Positions 1 to 5,090 of a DNA stretch of 9,242 nucleotides are shown here, piece by piece (the stretch's first letter is position 1; every line of letters starts with the position of its first letter). The notes under the pieces were generated by a model. That model made no database searches, had not been told where the DNA came from, and was given only the letters and a program-made list of their open reading frames with translations. The stretch comes from Ferrovaceae bacterium (GTDB lineage Bacteria > Pseudomonadota > Gammaproteobacteria > Burkholderiales > Ferrovaceae), in the NCBI GenBank assembly GCA_027457225.1, contig DAIDTL010000037.1, positions 1-9,242 on the forward strand. The letters are read 5' to 3'. The translations under genes were made by a program, and so were the position numbers.

Positions 1-402
1 GTGGATGCCGTGTTGCCTGGCATTGAGGTTCCCGATTCGCGCTATGAAGATTTTTGCGTCGTGGGCGATGCGCAGCTGATTGCCGAAAACGCCTGTGCAG
101 CCTGGTTTGTGTTGGGGGAAGAGGCGGCCACGGACTGGCGTCGCATCGATCTGAAATCCCATCCGGTACAGGTCTACCGCAACGGGCAACTGGCGGGAGA
201 GGGCACTGGCGCCATGGTCCTGGGCGACCCCAAAATTGCACTGGTCTGGATTGCCAATGAACTCTCCGCGTTGGGTCTGGTGTTGCGTGCCGGGGATATC
301 GTGACAACGGGGACCGTGGTCATTCCGGTCAGGGTCGAGCCAGGGGATGCCATCCATTGCGATTTTGGCGTGCTCGGCCAGCTGGATGCCCGCTTCGTTT
401 GA
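1..402 (+). CDS. 2-keto-4-pentenoate hydratase / fumarylacetoacetate-hydrolase family protein (3' part only)
   Basis: The reading frame is open from the first base and ends with TGA at 400-402, so this is the C-terminal ~133 residues of a longer protein (full members are about 260 residues). The GTG at position 1 is probably an internal codon. Family landmarks visible are IEVPDSRY near the beginning, AENACAAWFVLG, a GTGAMVLGDP segment and the closing barrel segment with LRAGDIVTTGT. Members of this family hydrate 2-hydroxypenta-2,4-dienoate-type compounds in meta-cleavage pathways, or catalyse related decarboxylase or hydrolase steps, using a divalent metal in the cytoplasm. The true substrate cannot be told from this fragment. 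The radical SAM gene follows 7 bp later on the same strand, so the two may be co-transcribed, but no shared pathway is evident. Confidence 0.8.
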   Translation: MDAVLPGIEVPDSRYEDFCVVGDAQLIAENACAAWFVLGEEAATDWRRIDLKSHPVQVYRNGQLAGEGTGAMVLGDPKIALVWIANELSALGLVLRAGDIVTTGTVVIPVRVEPGDAIHCDFGVLGQLDARFV

Positions 403-409
403 CCGCCCC

Positions 410-1264
410 ATGCCCCAGACACCACTGACCTTCGAAAACCATAACCGTGATGTCATGGGGTTGACCCATGTTTACCCGGTGGTGTCGCGGCGTGCCGCCG
501 GGGTTTCCATCGGCATCAACCTCAACACCAACAATGCCTGCAACTGGGCCTGCGTTTATTGCCAGGTGCCCAATCTCACCCGTGGCTCGGCGCTGAACGT
601 GGATCTTGAACTGCTCCGCTCCGAGCTTGATTTGATGCTCACCGAAGTGACGCAGGGCGCCTTCATGCAAACTTATGTGGCGGCGGATTTGCGTCGTCTC
701 AACGACATCGCCTTCTCAGGGAATGGCGAGCCCACCAGCGCCCGCCAGTTTGAAGAAGCCGTGGGCATCGCCATCGATGCCCTGCATACCCATGCATTGG
801 TCGGGAAAATCAAGCTGGTGGTCATCACCAATGGCAGCCTTGCCCTGCGCGCGAATGTCCAGCGCGCCTTTCAGGCCATGGCCCTGGTCAACGGCGAAGT
901 ATGGTTCAAGGTGGATCGGGGGCGCTCTGAGGACATCTTGCGCATCAACAACATTCGTCTGGGCCCCGGATTGATCCTCAAGCGTCTTGCGGCTGCGGCC
1001 TCGGCCTGTCCCACCTGGGTGCAGACCTGCATGGTGGCATGGGATGGCGCGGTTCCTTCGGCAGCCGAGACCGATGCTTACCTGGCACTGCTGCAACAGG
1101 CGCTGGACCGGCAGATTCCGTTACGCGGGGTGCTGCTGTACAGCCTTGCACGTCCTTCCTGTCAGCCCGAAGCCTCGCGCATCGCCGCACTTCCGCTACC
1201 CTGGCTGGAAGCACTGGGAGCGCGCATCAAGGCGCTGGGGCTGGCTGTCAGGGTAACGCCCTAG
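410..1264 (+). CDS. Radical SAM protein, uncharacterised family
   Basis: Complete 284-residue protein. The motif CNWACVYC (CxxxCxxC) at about residues 44-51 binds the [4Fe-4S] cluster that cleaves S-adenosylmethionine. FSGNGEPT further on is the GGEP-type SAM-binding segment. Segments VYPVVSRR, GINLNTNNACNW and CQVPNLTRG are typical of a conserved proteobacterial family that I recognise but whose reaction I do not know. The start at 410 is preferred because it lies just after the upstream stop at 402 and gives an N-terminus like relatives; 347 would overlap the hydratase and 452 is a shorter alternative. No clear Shine-Dalgarno precedes 410, so translational coupling to the upstream gene is possible. 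The predicted location is the cytoplasm, and no SPASM-type cysteine cluster is seen at the C-terminus. Confidence 0.88.
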   Translation: MPQTPLTFENHNRDVMGLTHVYPVVSRRAAGVSIGINLNTNNACNWACVYCQVPNLTRGSALNVDLELLRSELDLMLTEVTQGAFMQTYVAADLRRLNDIAFSGNGEPTSARQFEEAVGIAIDALHTHALVGKIKLVVITNGSLALRANVQRAFQAMALVNGEVWFKVDRGRSEDILRINNIRLGPGLILKRLAAAASACPTWVQTCMVAWDGAVPSAAETDAYLALLQQALDRQIPLRGVLLYSLARPSCQPEASRIAALPLPWLEALGARIKALGLAVRVTP

Positions 1265-1285
1265 GCCTTCGGGAGAAGCCGGCTT

Positions 1286-1314
1286 TTCGGAAAAACGATG
1301 GGTGGTGCTATAAT
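1286..1314 (+). promoter_or_regulatory. Promoter of tRNA-Arg
   Basis: A perfect -10 box TATAAT lies at 1309-1314, ten bases before the tRNA. A weak -35 (TTCGGA, 1286-1291) sits 17 bp upstream of it. The GC-rich run after the -10 (CGGCGC) resembles the discriminator of stringently controlled tRNA promoters. The -10 is clear; the -35 is tentative. Confidence 0.65.
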
Positions 1315-1323
1315 TCGGCGCAA

Positions 1324-1400
1324 GCGCCCGTAGCTCAGTTGGATAGAGTACTTGGCTACGAACCAAGGGGTCGTGGGTTCGAATCCTGCCGGGCGCGCCA
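1324..1400 (+). tRNA. tRNA-Arg (anticodon ACG)
   Basis: The cloverleaf can be folded by hand. The acceptor stem GCGCCCG (1324-1330) pairs with CGGGCGC (1390-1396), with G discriminator and encoded CCA at 1398-1400. The D-arm contains AGCTCAGTTGGATAGAGT. The anticodon stem CTTGG/CCAAG (1351-1355 / 1363-1367) encloses the loop CTACGAA, giving anticodon ACG at 1358-1360; its A34 is normally edited to inosine to read CGU, CGC and CGA. The T-loop is TTCGAAT. The gene is intact even though its 3' end serves as an attachment site for the islet to the right. Confidence 0.97.
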
Positions 1401-1409
1401 AACAATCAA
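1367..1409 (+). repeat. attL-like repeat (3' end of tRNA-Arg)
   Basis: The last 34 bases of the tRNA plus 9 bases downstream recur at 3435-3477 with 37 of 43 bases identical. The longest exact core is 16 bases, TTCGAATCCTGCCGGG (1378-1393). The 3' ends of tRNA genes are the classic target of tyrosine recombinases, and an integrase remnant lies immediately inside. Taken as the left attachment site, which keeps the tRNA functional. Confidence 0.7.
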
Positions 1410-1440
1410 GGTTAGGTCAGTTTCGGCCTAACCCATTTTT
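1410..1440 (+). terminator. Rho-independent terminator after tRNA-Arg
   Basis: GGTTAGG (1410-1416) pairs perfectly with CCTAACC (1427-1433) around a 10-base loop, followed by CATTTTT. It sits 10 bases after the tRNA CCA and overlaps the last codons of the integrase remnant on the other strand. Confidence 0.8.
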
Positions 1441-1650
1441 CTTGCGAAGGGACTCCGCCTTTTCCCTGAACAGCATCTCCAAGTTCGCATTGGTCCGGTT
1501 GCCTTCATCCGCAATCGGATTCAAGGCGTCCAGATACTCCCGAACCTGAGCCACCCCGGCTTCCCGCAACCTCATGCCCACGATGTGTCGCAAATCATGA
1601 ACCCGGACATCCTGAAGGCCTGCCGCAGCTCTGGCTTTCTGCACCTGGGA
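1417..1650 (-). pseudogene. Tyrosine recombinase (integrase) remnant, C-terminal
   Basis: The frame reads about 77 residues. V-H-D-L-R-H-I-V-G-M-R-L-R-E-A-G-V is the HxxR box of phage-type tyrosine recombinases, and the tail (ALNPIADEGNRTNANLEM and following) resembles the usual C-terminal extension of one integrase subfamily. Between these two parts, family members carry the H/W box and the Tyr nucleophile (roughly H-T-R...H-Y-S). Here GV is joined directly to AQVREYL, so the catalytic Tyr segment appears to be missing through an in-frame deletion. The N-terminal and core-binding domains are absent too: the frame begins right after the stop codon of the GNAT toxin gene (1651-1653) and is in the same frame. 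The remnant lies next to the tRNA, where an integrase gene is expected. It is almost certainly inactive. Confidence 0.72.
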
Positions 1651-2148
1651 CTATTTTGATTGAAACACTGACGCAGGCAGCAACATCCTGTCTGTTTGTC
1701 CTTGCAGTGGAATGAAACCAAAGTGCTTATAAAACGAAATGGCCATTTCATCTTTTGCGTCAACGATGATTCCGGCCACGGCGAGAACAGAGCTGGCTTG
1801 CGAGACTTTTTGACAGGCATCGGCAAGCAGGATTGAGCCTAATCCCTTGCCTTGGGATTTCTTATCCACGGCCAGCCGACCAATCAGTGCAACTGGTACC
1901 GGATATCGAGGGAGCTTCCGCGCCAAAGATGCCGGGAGGCTCGAACAACTCACGCTCCCTGCGCTCAGGGTAAAGAATCCAGACAGTTGCTGCGGGGCAT
2001 TTTCCGGAGTGGCGACAAAAACTCGGGCGATATTTCTGCGTACATCTTGTGACGCATACCGACGGATATAATCATCCAGAGCCTCCTGACCACTCTGGAA
2101 ACTCGCCGCATTGATGGTCGTATCAAGCGGCCTGATGTGATAAGTCAT
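1651..2148 (-). CDS. tacT: GNAT acetyltransferase toxin, TacT type
   Basis: 165 residues from ATG at 2148. A TTG at 2151 is an in-frame alternative, but ATG is preferred because it overlaps the antitoxin stop (TGATG, one shared base), the usual coupled arrangement. The acetyl-CoA binding loop is SQGKGLG (Q-x-x-G-x-G) after RLAVDKK, and the C-terminal FYKHFGF carries the Tyr expected in the TacT/AtaT active site. In this family the toxin acetylates the amino group of amino acids on charged tRNAs in the cytoplasm and stops translation; the DUF1778 partner neutralises it and represses the operon. Length and motifs are complete, so it is probably functional. The stop TAG abuts the integrase remnant. 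The particular tRNA target cannot be read from the sequence. Confidence 0.88.
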   Translation of the reverse strand: MTYHIRPLDTTINAASFQSGQEALDDYIRRYASQDVRRNIARVFVATPENAPQQLSGFFTLSAGSVSCSSLPASLARKLPRYPVPVALIGRLAVDKKSQGKGLGSILLADACQKVSQASSVLAVAGIIVDAKDEMAISFYKHFGFIPLQGQTDRMLLPASVFQSK

Positions 2149-2465
2149 CAACGAACTTGATCGGCGTGACGTTTGAGCGCGCGCTTCAGTGTGGCATTGG
2201 GTTTGGTCGGTGCATCCAGCGCTGCCAGGAACGCCTCGAAGTCCTTGGGCTTCAAGGTGATTGATTCATGTTCCTGCACCACGCGCTCGGCGGATGCCAA
2301 TGCATTCGACAGGACAAATTCCGAAATGCTGACGTGTGCGTAACTGGCCGCCTTATCCAACAACTGGCGCGTATGGCTGTCGCACCGGATATTCAGGCGG
2401 CTTTCCTTGAGCGTCGCGGTTTTCACGGGGTACTCCAATAGTTTGATTTTGGGATCGTACGCCAT
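2148..2465 (-). CDS. tacA: DUF1778 ribbon-helix-helix antitoxin, TacA type
   Basis: 105 residues from ATG at 2465. The N-terminal ribbon-helix-helix is seen as SRLNIRCDSHTRQLLDKAA followed by SISEFVLSNAL. The C-terminal part (HESITLKPKDFEAFLAALDAP) is the toxin-binding tail of DUF1778 antitoxins. About 20 residues precede the usual start of the fold, so the true start could be a little further in, but no better start codon is apparent. It is the first gene of the pair and overlaps the toxin by one base. The family binds its own promoter as a dimer, and the complex with TacT conditionally represses transcription. A short palindrome directly upstream (2466-2477) could be the operator. Confidence 0.87.
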   Translation of the reverse strand: MAYDPKIKLLEYPVKTATLKESRLNIRCDSHTRQLLDKAASYAHVSISEFVLSNALASAERVVQEHESITLKPKDFEAFLAALDAPTKPNATLKRALKRHADQVR

Positions 2466-2477
2466 ATGTGCTCACAT
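2466..2477. promoter_or_regulatory. Possible operator of the tacAT-type pair
   Basis: ATGTG-CT-CACAT is a perfect 5+5 palindrome immediately before the antitoxin start codon. On the minus strand a -10-like TGTAAT (2481-2476) overlaps it, although that would leave almost no leader and no good -35 was found. Short arms make this tentative. Confidence 0.35.
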
Positions 2478-2610
2478 TACAATGGTTGCACCAAGGGCGT
2501 GGGCCGCAATTTTCTTGCGGGACTCCGTAGTGCATCGCCCCCGCTTTCCTAGACACTTTCGAGCCATTTGAAATACTGCTTTTCGTAGTTCACCTCTCTC
2601 AATTTGGGCT

Positions 2611-2639
2611 TTGCATAATATACGCAACCTGCGTATACT
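2611..2639 (+). promoter_or_regulatory. Promoter/operator of the higBA-type pair
   Basis: A perfect inverted repeat TATACGCA-ACC-TGCGTATA spans 2619-2637. It overlaps a -10 candidate TATACT (2634-2639) with a weak -35 TTGCAT (2611-2616) at 17 bp spacing. A second -10 candidate, CATAAT, lies at 2614-2619. The palindrome over the promoter is what is expected for autorepression by the HTH antitoxin. If TATACT is used, transcription would begin at about the ATG at 2646, giving a leaderless or nearly leaderless toxin mRNA. Confidence 0.65.
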
Positions 2640-2645
2640 CCGTGC

Positions 2646-2989
2646 ATGGAAGCCCTATTCGTCGAATTGCCCCCATTCGAGCGCCATCGCAGCGATTACC
2701 TGGCAGACGAAAGCTTCCGTTCCTTTCAGCTGATGTTGATGGCCAACCCTCAAGCGGGTGATGTCATCGAAGGGACAGGAGGTTTGCGCAAGGTTCGATT
2801 TGCTGACAGGCGCGTGGTAAAGGGAAGCGGGGCGGGCTACGCGTGATCTATTACTGGTGGGTGGGCGGAGAGCAGTTCTGGCTTTTCACGGTCTACAACA
2901 AAGACGAGATGGACGATCTGTCATCCGCGCAACGCAAACATTTGAAGGGCCTGCTAGAGCGGGAGCTGGCAGCAAGGAGGTCGAAATGA
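2646..2989 (+). pseudogene. higB: HigB/RelE-type mRNA interferase toxin, frameshifted
   Basis: Frame 1 from ATG 2646 reads MEALFVELPPFERHRSDYL... to RKVRFADRR and runs into TGA at 2844-2846 after 66 residues. The rest of the toxin continues in the -1 frame: R-G-K-G-K-R-G-G-L-R-V-I-Y-Y-W-W from about 2813, ending FWLFTVYNKDEMDDL...LAARRSK with TGA at 2987-2989. Joined, the protein would be about 114 residues, the normal length for this RelE-fold family, whose members cut mRNA on the ribosome. A single-base loss around 2808-2813 explains the break. A heptamer A-AAG-GGA at 2819-2825 is in the right phase for -1 ribosomal slippage, so some full-length toxin cannot be excluded. The stop overlaps the antitoxin start. 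Confidence 0.85.
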
Positions 2990-3297
2990 AACGCAATTTG
3001 TTTGACGAGTTGAAGGAAGGTTTTGAAGCGCTGGAATCTGCGCGGAAGGGCAAGATTACTTTGCGCCAGCATGCTGTAGATGTGAAGCCAGCGCCAAAGA
3101 TCACCCCTGAAGAGTTGCTGGGATTGCGCGTGAAGCTGCATCTGTCTCGCAGCGTCTTTGCCCGGTACCTGCGGACAAATGAACGGACGCTTGAAAACTG
3201 GGAACAGGGGCGGGCCAGACCGAACGCACAGGCCGCGATTCTGATTCGCCTGGTCGAGCGCTATCCGGATACTGTCGAGCGTCTTTCCACAATTTGA
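2986..3297 (+). CDS. higA: HigA-type antitoxin with XRE/HTH domain
   Basis: 103 residues. ATG at 2986 overlaps the toxin stop as ATGA, and a strong AGGAGG at 2975-2980 sits 5 bases upstream, so this start is well supported (the open frame continues upstream to 2857 but without such signals). The helix-turn-helix is in the C-terminal half: ITPEELLGLRVKLHLSRSVFARYLRTN, followed by ERTLENWEQGRARP, the recognition-helix pattern of XRE proteins. The N-terminal half (FDELKEGFEALESARKGK) is the part that contacts the toxin in this family. Toxin-first order is typical of HigBA. It should bind the toxin and repress the promoter palindrome at 2619-2637. It appears intact although its toxin partner is broken. 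Confidence 0.88.
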   Translation: MKRNLFDELKEGFEALESARKGKITLRQHAVDVKPAPKITPEELLGLRVKLHLSRSVFARYLRTNERTLENWEQGRARPNAQAAILIRLVERYPDTVERLSTI

Positions 3298-3298
3298 A

Positions 3299-3324
3299 CC
3301 CATGGATTGTCATGGGGACTTTTT
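3299..3324 (+). terminator. Terminator after the higBA-type pair
   Basis: CCCATG (3299-3304) and CATGGG (3311-3316) form a 6-bp stem with a 6-base loop, followed by GAC and five T. It lies 2 bases after the antitoxin stop. Confidence 0.65.
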
Positions 3325-3434
3325 GGGATCCCACGATAGATTGATTTGCAATTGTTCTCTCCCGCGTATTTTTGGTTTTGGGTTGCATCTCCGCTGACGT
3401 GAGCATCGATTTTATAACTTATCAGGTTGTAAAT

Positions 3435-3477
3435 GGGATCGTGGATTCGAATCCTGCCGGGTACGCCAGTCAATCAA
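3435..3477 (+). repeat. attR-like degenerate copy of the tRNA-Arg 3' end
   Basis: 37 of 43 bases match 1367-1409, including the exact 16-base T-arm core (3446-3461) and the CCA plus CAATCAA beyond it. Upstream of 3435 there is no tRNA 5' half, so it is not a tRNA gene. It marks the right edge of the islet. The mismatches include ones that would break the T-stem and acceptor stem, consistent with relaxed selection. Confidence 0.7.
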
Positions 3478-3673
3478 TTCAGTAGGCCTTGTGGTACTCG
3501 TATCCGGCATGGGGCGGCTTTCCCACCAACACGGTAGCGCGCACACACGCGAGAGATGATTGCCGTTACAAACGGTAATAAACGATCAACCCAATAAGCG
3601 CGTTACCGTACAGACCCTCTACAACCCTGTGTCGATACTTGGCCTGAGCATTCCCTGATAAAAGGAAACTAAA
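3478..3673. other. Intergenic region with clustered ACGGTA/TACCGT motifs
   Basis: No gene is seen here. An imperfect palindrome TTGCCGTT-ACA-AACGGTAA lies at 3560-3578 (7 of 8 arm bases pair). Its right arm can also pair with TTACCGT at 3603-3609, and a further ACGGTA lies at about 3531-3536. The cluster sits 65-140 bases before the SHOCT-domain gene and could be a regulator binding site or a leader structure for that gene. No confident promoter was identified. Confidence 0.4.
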
Positions 3674-3910
3674 ATGAATCATTCATATTGGAATGACTGG
3701 TATTTTGGGTGGGGTTGGTTTCTTTGGTTTGGTATCGTATTTCTGCTGTTTTCAAGCATCGGAAACTGGGGCTATAGCTACCGGGCACACCAGAAATATG
3801 ACGCGCATCCACGGAAAATTGCGGTGGACATTCTCAACGAGAGATATGCCCGGGGAGAGATAAGCCGGGAAGAATATAGCCAGATGAAATCCGAAATTTC
3901 CAGGGTATAA
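3674..3910 (+). CDS. Small membrane protein with C-terminal SHOCT domain
   Basis: 78 residues. An aromatic-rich N-terminus (many Trp and Tyr) leads into one transmembrane helix, about residues 12-34 (WGWFLWFGIVFLLFSSIGNW), followed by a basic cytoplasmic-side stretch. The last ~30 residues, ILNERYARGEISREEYSQMK, match the SHOCT motif (short C-terminal domain), a ~30-residue oligomerisation-type module in small bacterial membrane proteins. The RBS AAAGGAAA at 3660-3667 is well placed before ATG 3674. It stands alone with a terminator just downstream. No specific function is known, although similar genes often sit near metal or envelope-stress genes. It lies just outside the islet's right boundary. 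Confidence 0.85.
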   Translation: MNHSYWNDWYFGWGWFLWFGIVFLLFSSIGNWGYSYRAHQKYDAHPRKIAVDILNERYARGEISREEYSQMKSEISRV

Positions 3911-3936
3911 CGAAAAGACGGTGAGTGGTGCGGCAG

Positions 3937-3964
3937 GGGTGCAGCCAATTTAGCTGCACCCTTT
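3937..3964 (+). terminator. Terminator after the SHOCT-domain gene
   Basis: GGGTGCAGC (3937-3945) pairs perfectly with GCTGCACCC (3953-3961) around a 7-base loop, followed by a short TTT. Its right arm is part of the 42-bp repeat. It probably once served also as the terminator of the convergent barrel-protein gene now beginning its 3' end at 5562. Confidence 0.7.
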
Positions 3965-3992
3965 GGCCGATGTAGGGCTCCAGGGATCAAAA
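3951..3992 (+). repeat. 42-bp direct repeat, left copy
   Basis: Matches 5526-5567 at 39 of 42 positions (differences at 3955, 3973 and 3990). It starts in the loop of the SHOCT-gene terminator and ends where the OmpA-like coding sequence becomes recognisable. The two copies bound a 1.5-kb accessory block. Confidence 0.85.
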
Positions 3993-4407
3993 CGCGCGCC
4001 GGTGCCGGTATCTCCTGGCATTGACCTGGATGTGCATTTCGAATATGCCTCCGCTGTTCTCACGCCCGATGCCATGATCATTCTCGACACTCTTGGCAAA
4101 GCGCTTGCCAACCCCAAACTCAACTCTTCGCACTTTCTTGTGGAGGGCATACCGATGCCGTCGGGCCTGATGCTTACAATATGACACTATCCCTGGCACG
4201 CGCCAAAGCGGTGGCAAGTTACCTGACGCGGGAAGGGGGAATCGAGGCTTCTCGACTGCAAGTTGAGGGTTACGGATGCACCAGGCTCCTCGACCCTCCA
4301 ACCCGGAGAGTGCAATCAATCGCAGGGTGCAAGTGGTGAATTTGGGAGGGGGCGGTTTCGAACATGACGATCCAGGTGGCGGTGTTGTGGCAGCAGATGG
4401 CGCTTGA
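3963..4407 (+). pseudogene. OmpA-like peptidoglycan-binding domain, 5'-truncated with two frameshifts
   Basis: Three frames together give one OmpA C-terminal domain. Frame A (to ~4145): GIDLDVHFEYASAVLTP and FLVEG. Frame B (~4146-4297): HTDAVGPDAYNMTLSLARAK then YLTREGGIEASRLQVEGYG. Frame C (~4300-4407): NPESAINRRVQVVNLG and a short tail to TGA. Each junction needs one lost base: a G in the run before CAT at 4148, and one base after CCT at 4297. The peptidoglycan-contacting Asp (in HTD) and Arg (in LARAK) are still visible. The N-terminal part, normally carrying a signal peptide or lipobox, is missing, because the upstream frame meets TAG at 3951-3953 and the repeat begins there. Relatives anchor the envelope to peptidoglycan; this copy cannot make a full product unless the two losses are sequencing errors. 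Confidence 0.82.
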
Positions 4408-4460
4408 CGGGGCGGAGCGCCTCAAGCAAACGCGATATGACCACGCTTCGCCGATTTTCG

Positions 4461-4856
4461 TCAGGCAGCTATAAACCCCGGCAACTTGGAAGCCTTCACA
4501 TCGAAGGTCGCCGTTGCTCGACATCCAAGCCGTCGGTTTTTGGCACCGATCAGACAATCAGCGAAATCGGCAGTCATATCCTTCCAGATGAAAAGGGCCT
4601 CCTCGATGGCCGGTTCATCCTCGAATCGAACATCAGTCGCATCTAGCAAGCCCGAGATGGCTCCAATGATCAGATTCTTTGACAGGCTATATCGGCTACG
4701 CAGCACCCATTCTGTTTCCAGGAGAACCAATTGGCTTACGAAAACGCGGCGCCCTGCCGCAACTTCACGCTTGATCAGCTTTCGCGCCTTCTCAAACTGA
4801 GCTTCGTCATCCCGAACCAGAAAGCGAACGAGAACATTGGTATTGACTCCCAGCAT
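4461..4856 (-). CDS. vapC: PIN-domain toxin, VapC type, with altered active site
   Basis: 131 residues from ATG at 4856, which overlaps the antitoxin stop as TGATG; a GTG at 4859 is an in-frame alternative. PIN-domain landmarks are present: MLGV-N-TNVLVRFLVRDD at the N-terminus, E47 in LLETEWVLRS, D97/D100 in TADFADCLIGA and D119 in TFDVKA. The first catalytic Asp of the family (VDTNVL) is Asn here: codon AAT at 4844-4842 instead of GAT or GAC. VapC toxins are Mg-dependent RNases that cut initiator tRNA or rRNA using four acidic residues, so this copy may be weak or inactive while still binding its antitoxin. Length is normal and there is no frameshift. Confidence 0.88.
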   Translation of the reverse strand: MLGVNTNVLVRFLVRDDEAQFEKARKLIKREVAAGRRVFVSQLVLLETEWVLRSRYSLSKNLIIGAISGLLDATDVRFEDEPAIEEALFIWKDMTADFADCLIGAKNRRLGCRATATFDVKASKLPGFIAA

Positions 4857-5074
4857 CACCGCGACAACTGCTTAACCGGAACGGGTTTGCGACCCTTCTT
4901 GTGTAACACGCCAGCCAGTTCGGTGACACTCTTGGTCTTTACCCGCATGACTACGGTGGCATCCGGCATCAACGTGAACGTCATCCGGTCTCCGGCCTTC
5001 ATGGAAAGACTATCCCGAATTTCCTTGGGGATCGTTGTTTGACCCTTGCTGGTAAGCGTAGCGTCGTTTGACAT
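4856..5074 (-). CDS. vapB: AbrB/SpoVT-type antitoxin, VapB type
   Basis: 72 residues. The swapped-hairpin AbrB fold is recognised from ATLTSKGQTTIPKEIRDSL followed by KAGDRMTFTLMPDATVVM. The C-terminal tail (ELAGVLHKKGRKPVP) is the toxin-wrapping part. ATG at 5074 has a near-ideal AAGGAGG five bases upstream and a strong promoter. It is the first gene of the pair and overlaps vapC by one base. It should neutralise the PIN partner and, as a complex, repress the promoter, where a palindrome is present. The antitoxin looks fully intact even though the toxin has lost a catalytic residue. Confidence 0.9.
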   Translation of the reverse strand: MSNDATLTSKGQTTIPKEIRDSLSMKAGDRMTFTLMPDATVVMRVKTKSVTELAGVLHKKGRKPVPVKQLSR

Positions 5075-5090
5075 TGCAACCTCCTTCTGT

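Larger units (their letters stand above)
1367..3477. mobile_element. Small genomic islet inserted at tRNA-Arg, carrying two toxin-antitoxin modules
   Basis: The islet is bounded by the tRNA 3' end (1367-1409) and a diverged direct copy (3435-3477). Inside, in order, are a tyrosine-recombinase remnant pointing toward the tRNA, a TacT/TacA-type pair on the minus strand and a HigB/HigA-type pair on the plus strand. No intact integrase, relaxase or phage structural gene is present, so it cannot move unaided. It reads as the shrunken remnant of a prophage or integrative element in which the addiction modules survived. The tRNA-derived right copy is no longer tRNA-like (A-C mismatch in the T-stem), which suggests an old event. 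Confidence 0.6.

Noticed and set aside
1436..2530. Similar short strings TTTTCTTGCG...GGACTCCG at about 1437-1456 and 2511-2528
   Set aside because: Shared run is short and gapped, with different surroundings; insufficient to call a repeat or attachment site.
2472..2560. A minus-strand frame ending ESRKKIAAHALGATIV just upstream of the tacA start, and a neighbouring frame ending KQYFKWLESV
   Set aside because: Both are short with no supported start and no family I recognise; they overlap the control region between divergent operons. Kept as unassigned sequence.
3405..3468. A second tRNA gene at 3405-3468
   Set aside because: Only the 3' third resembles a tRNA; no acceptor 5' strand or D-arm, and the T-stem has an A-C mismatch. 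Better explained as an attR copy.
4364..4474. A 36-codon plus-strand ORF beginning MTIQVAVLWQQMAL after the OmpA remnant
   Set aside because: No ribosome site, no recognisable family, and it overlaps both the OmpA remnant tail and the end of vapC; most likely chance.
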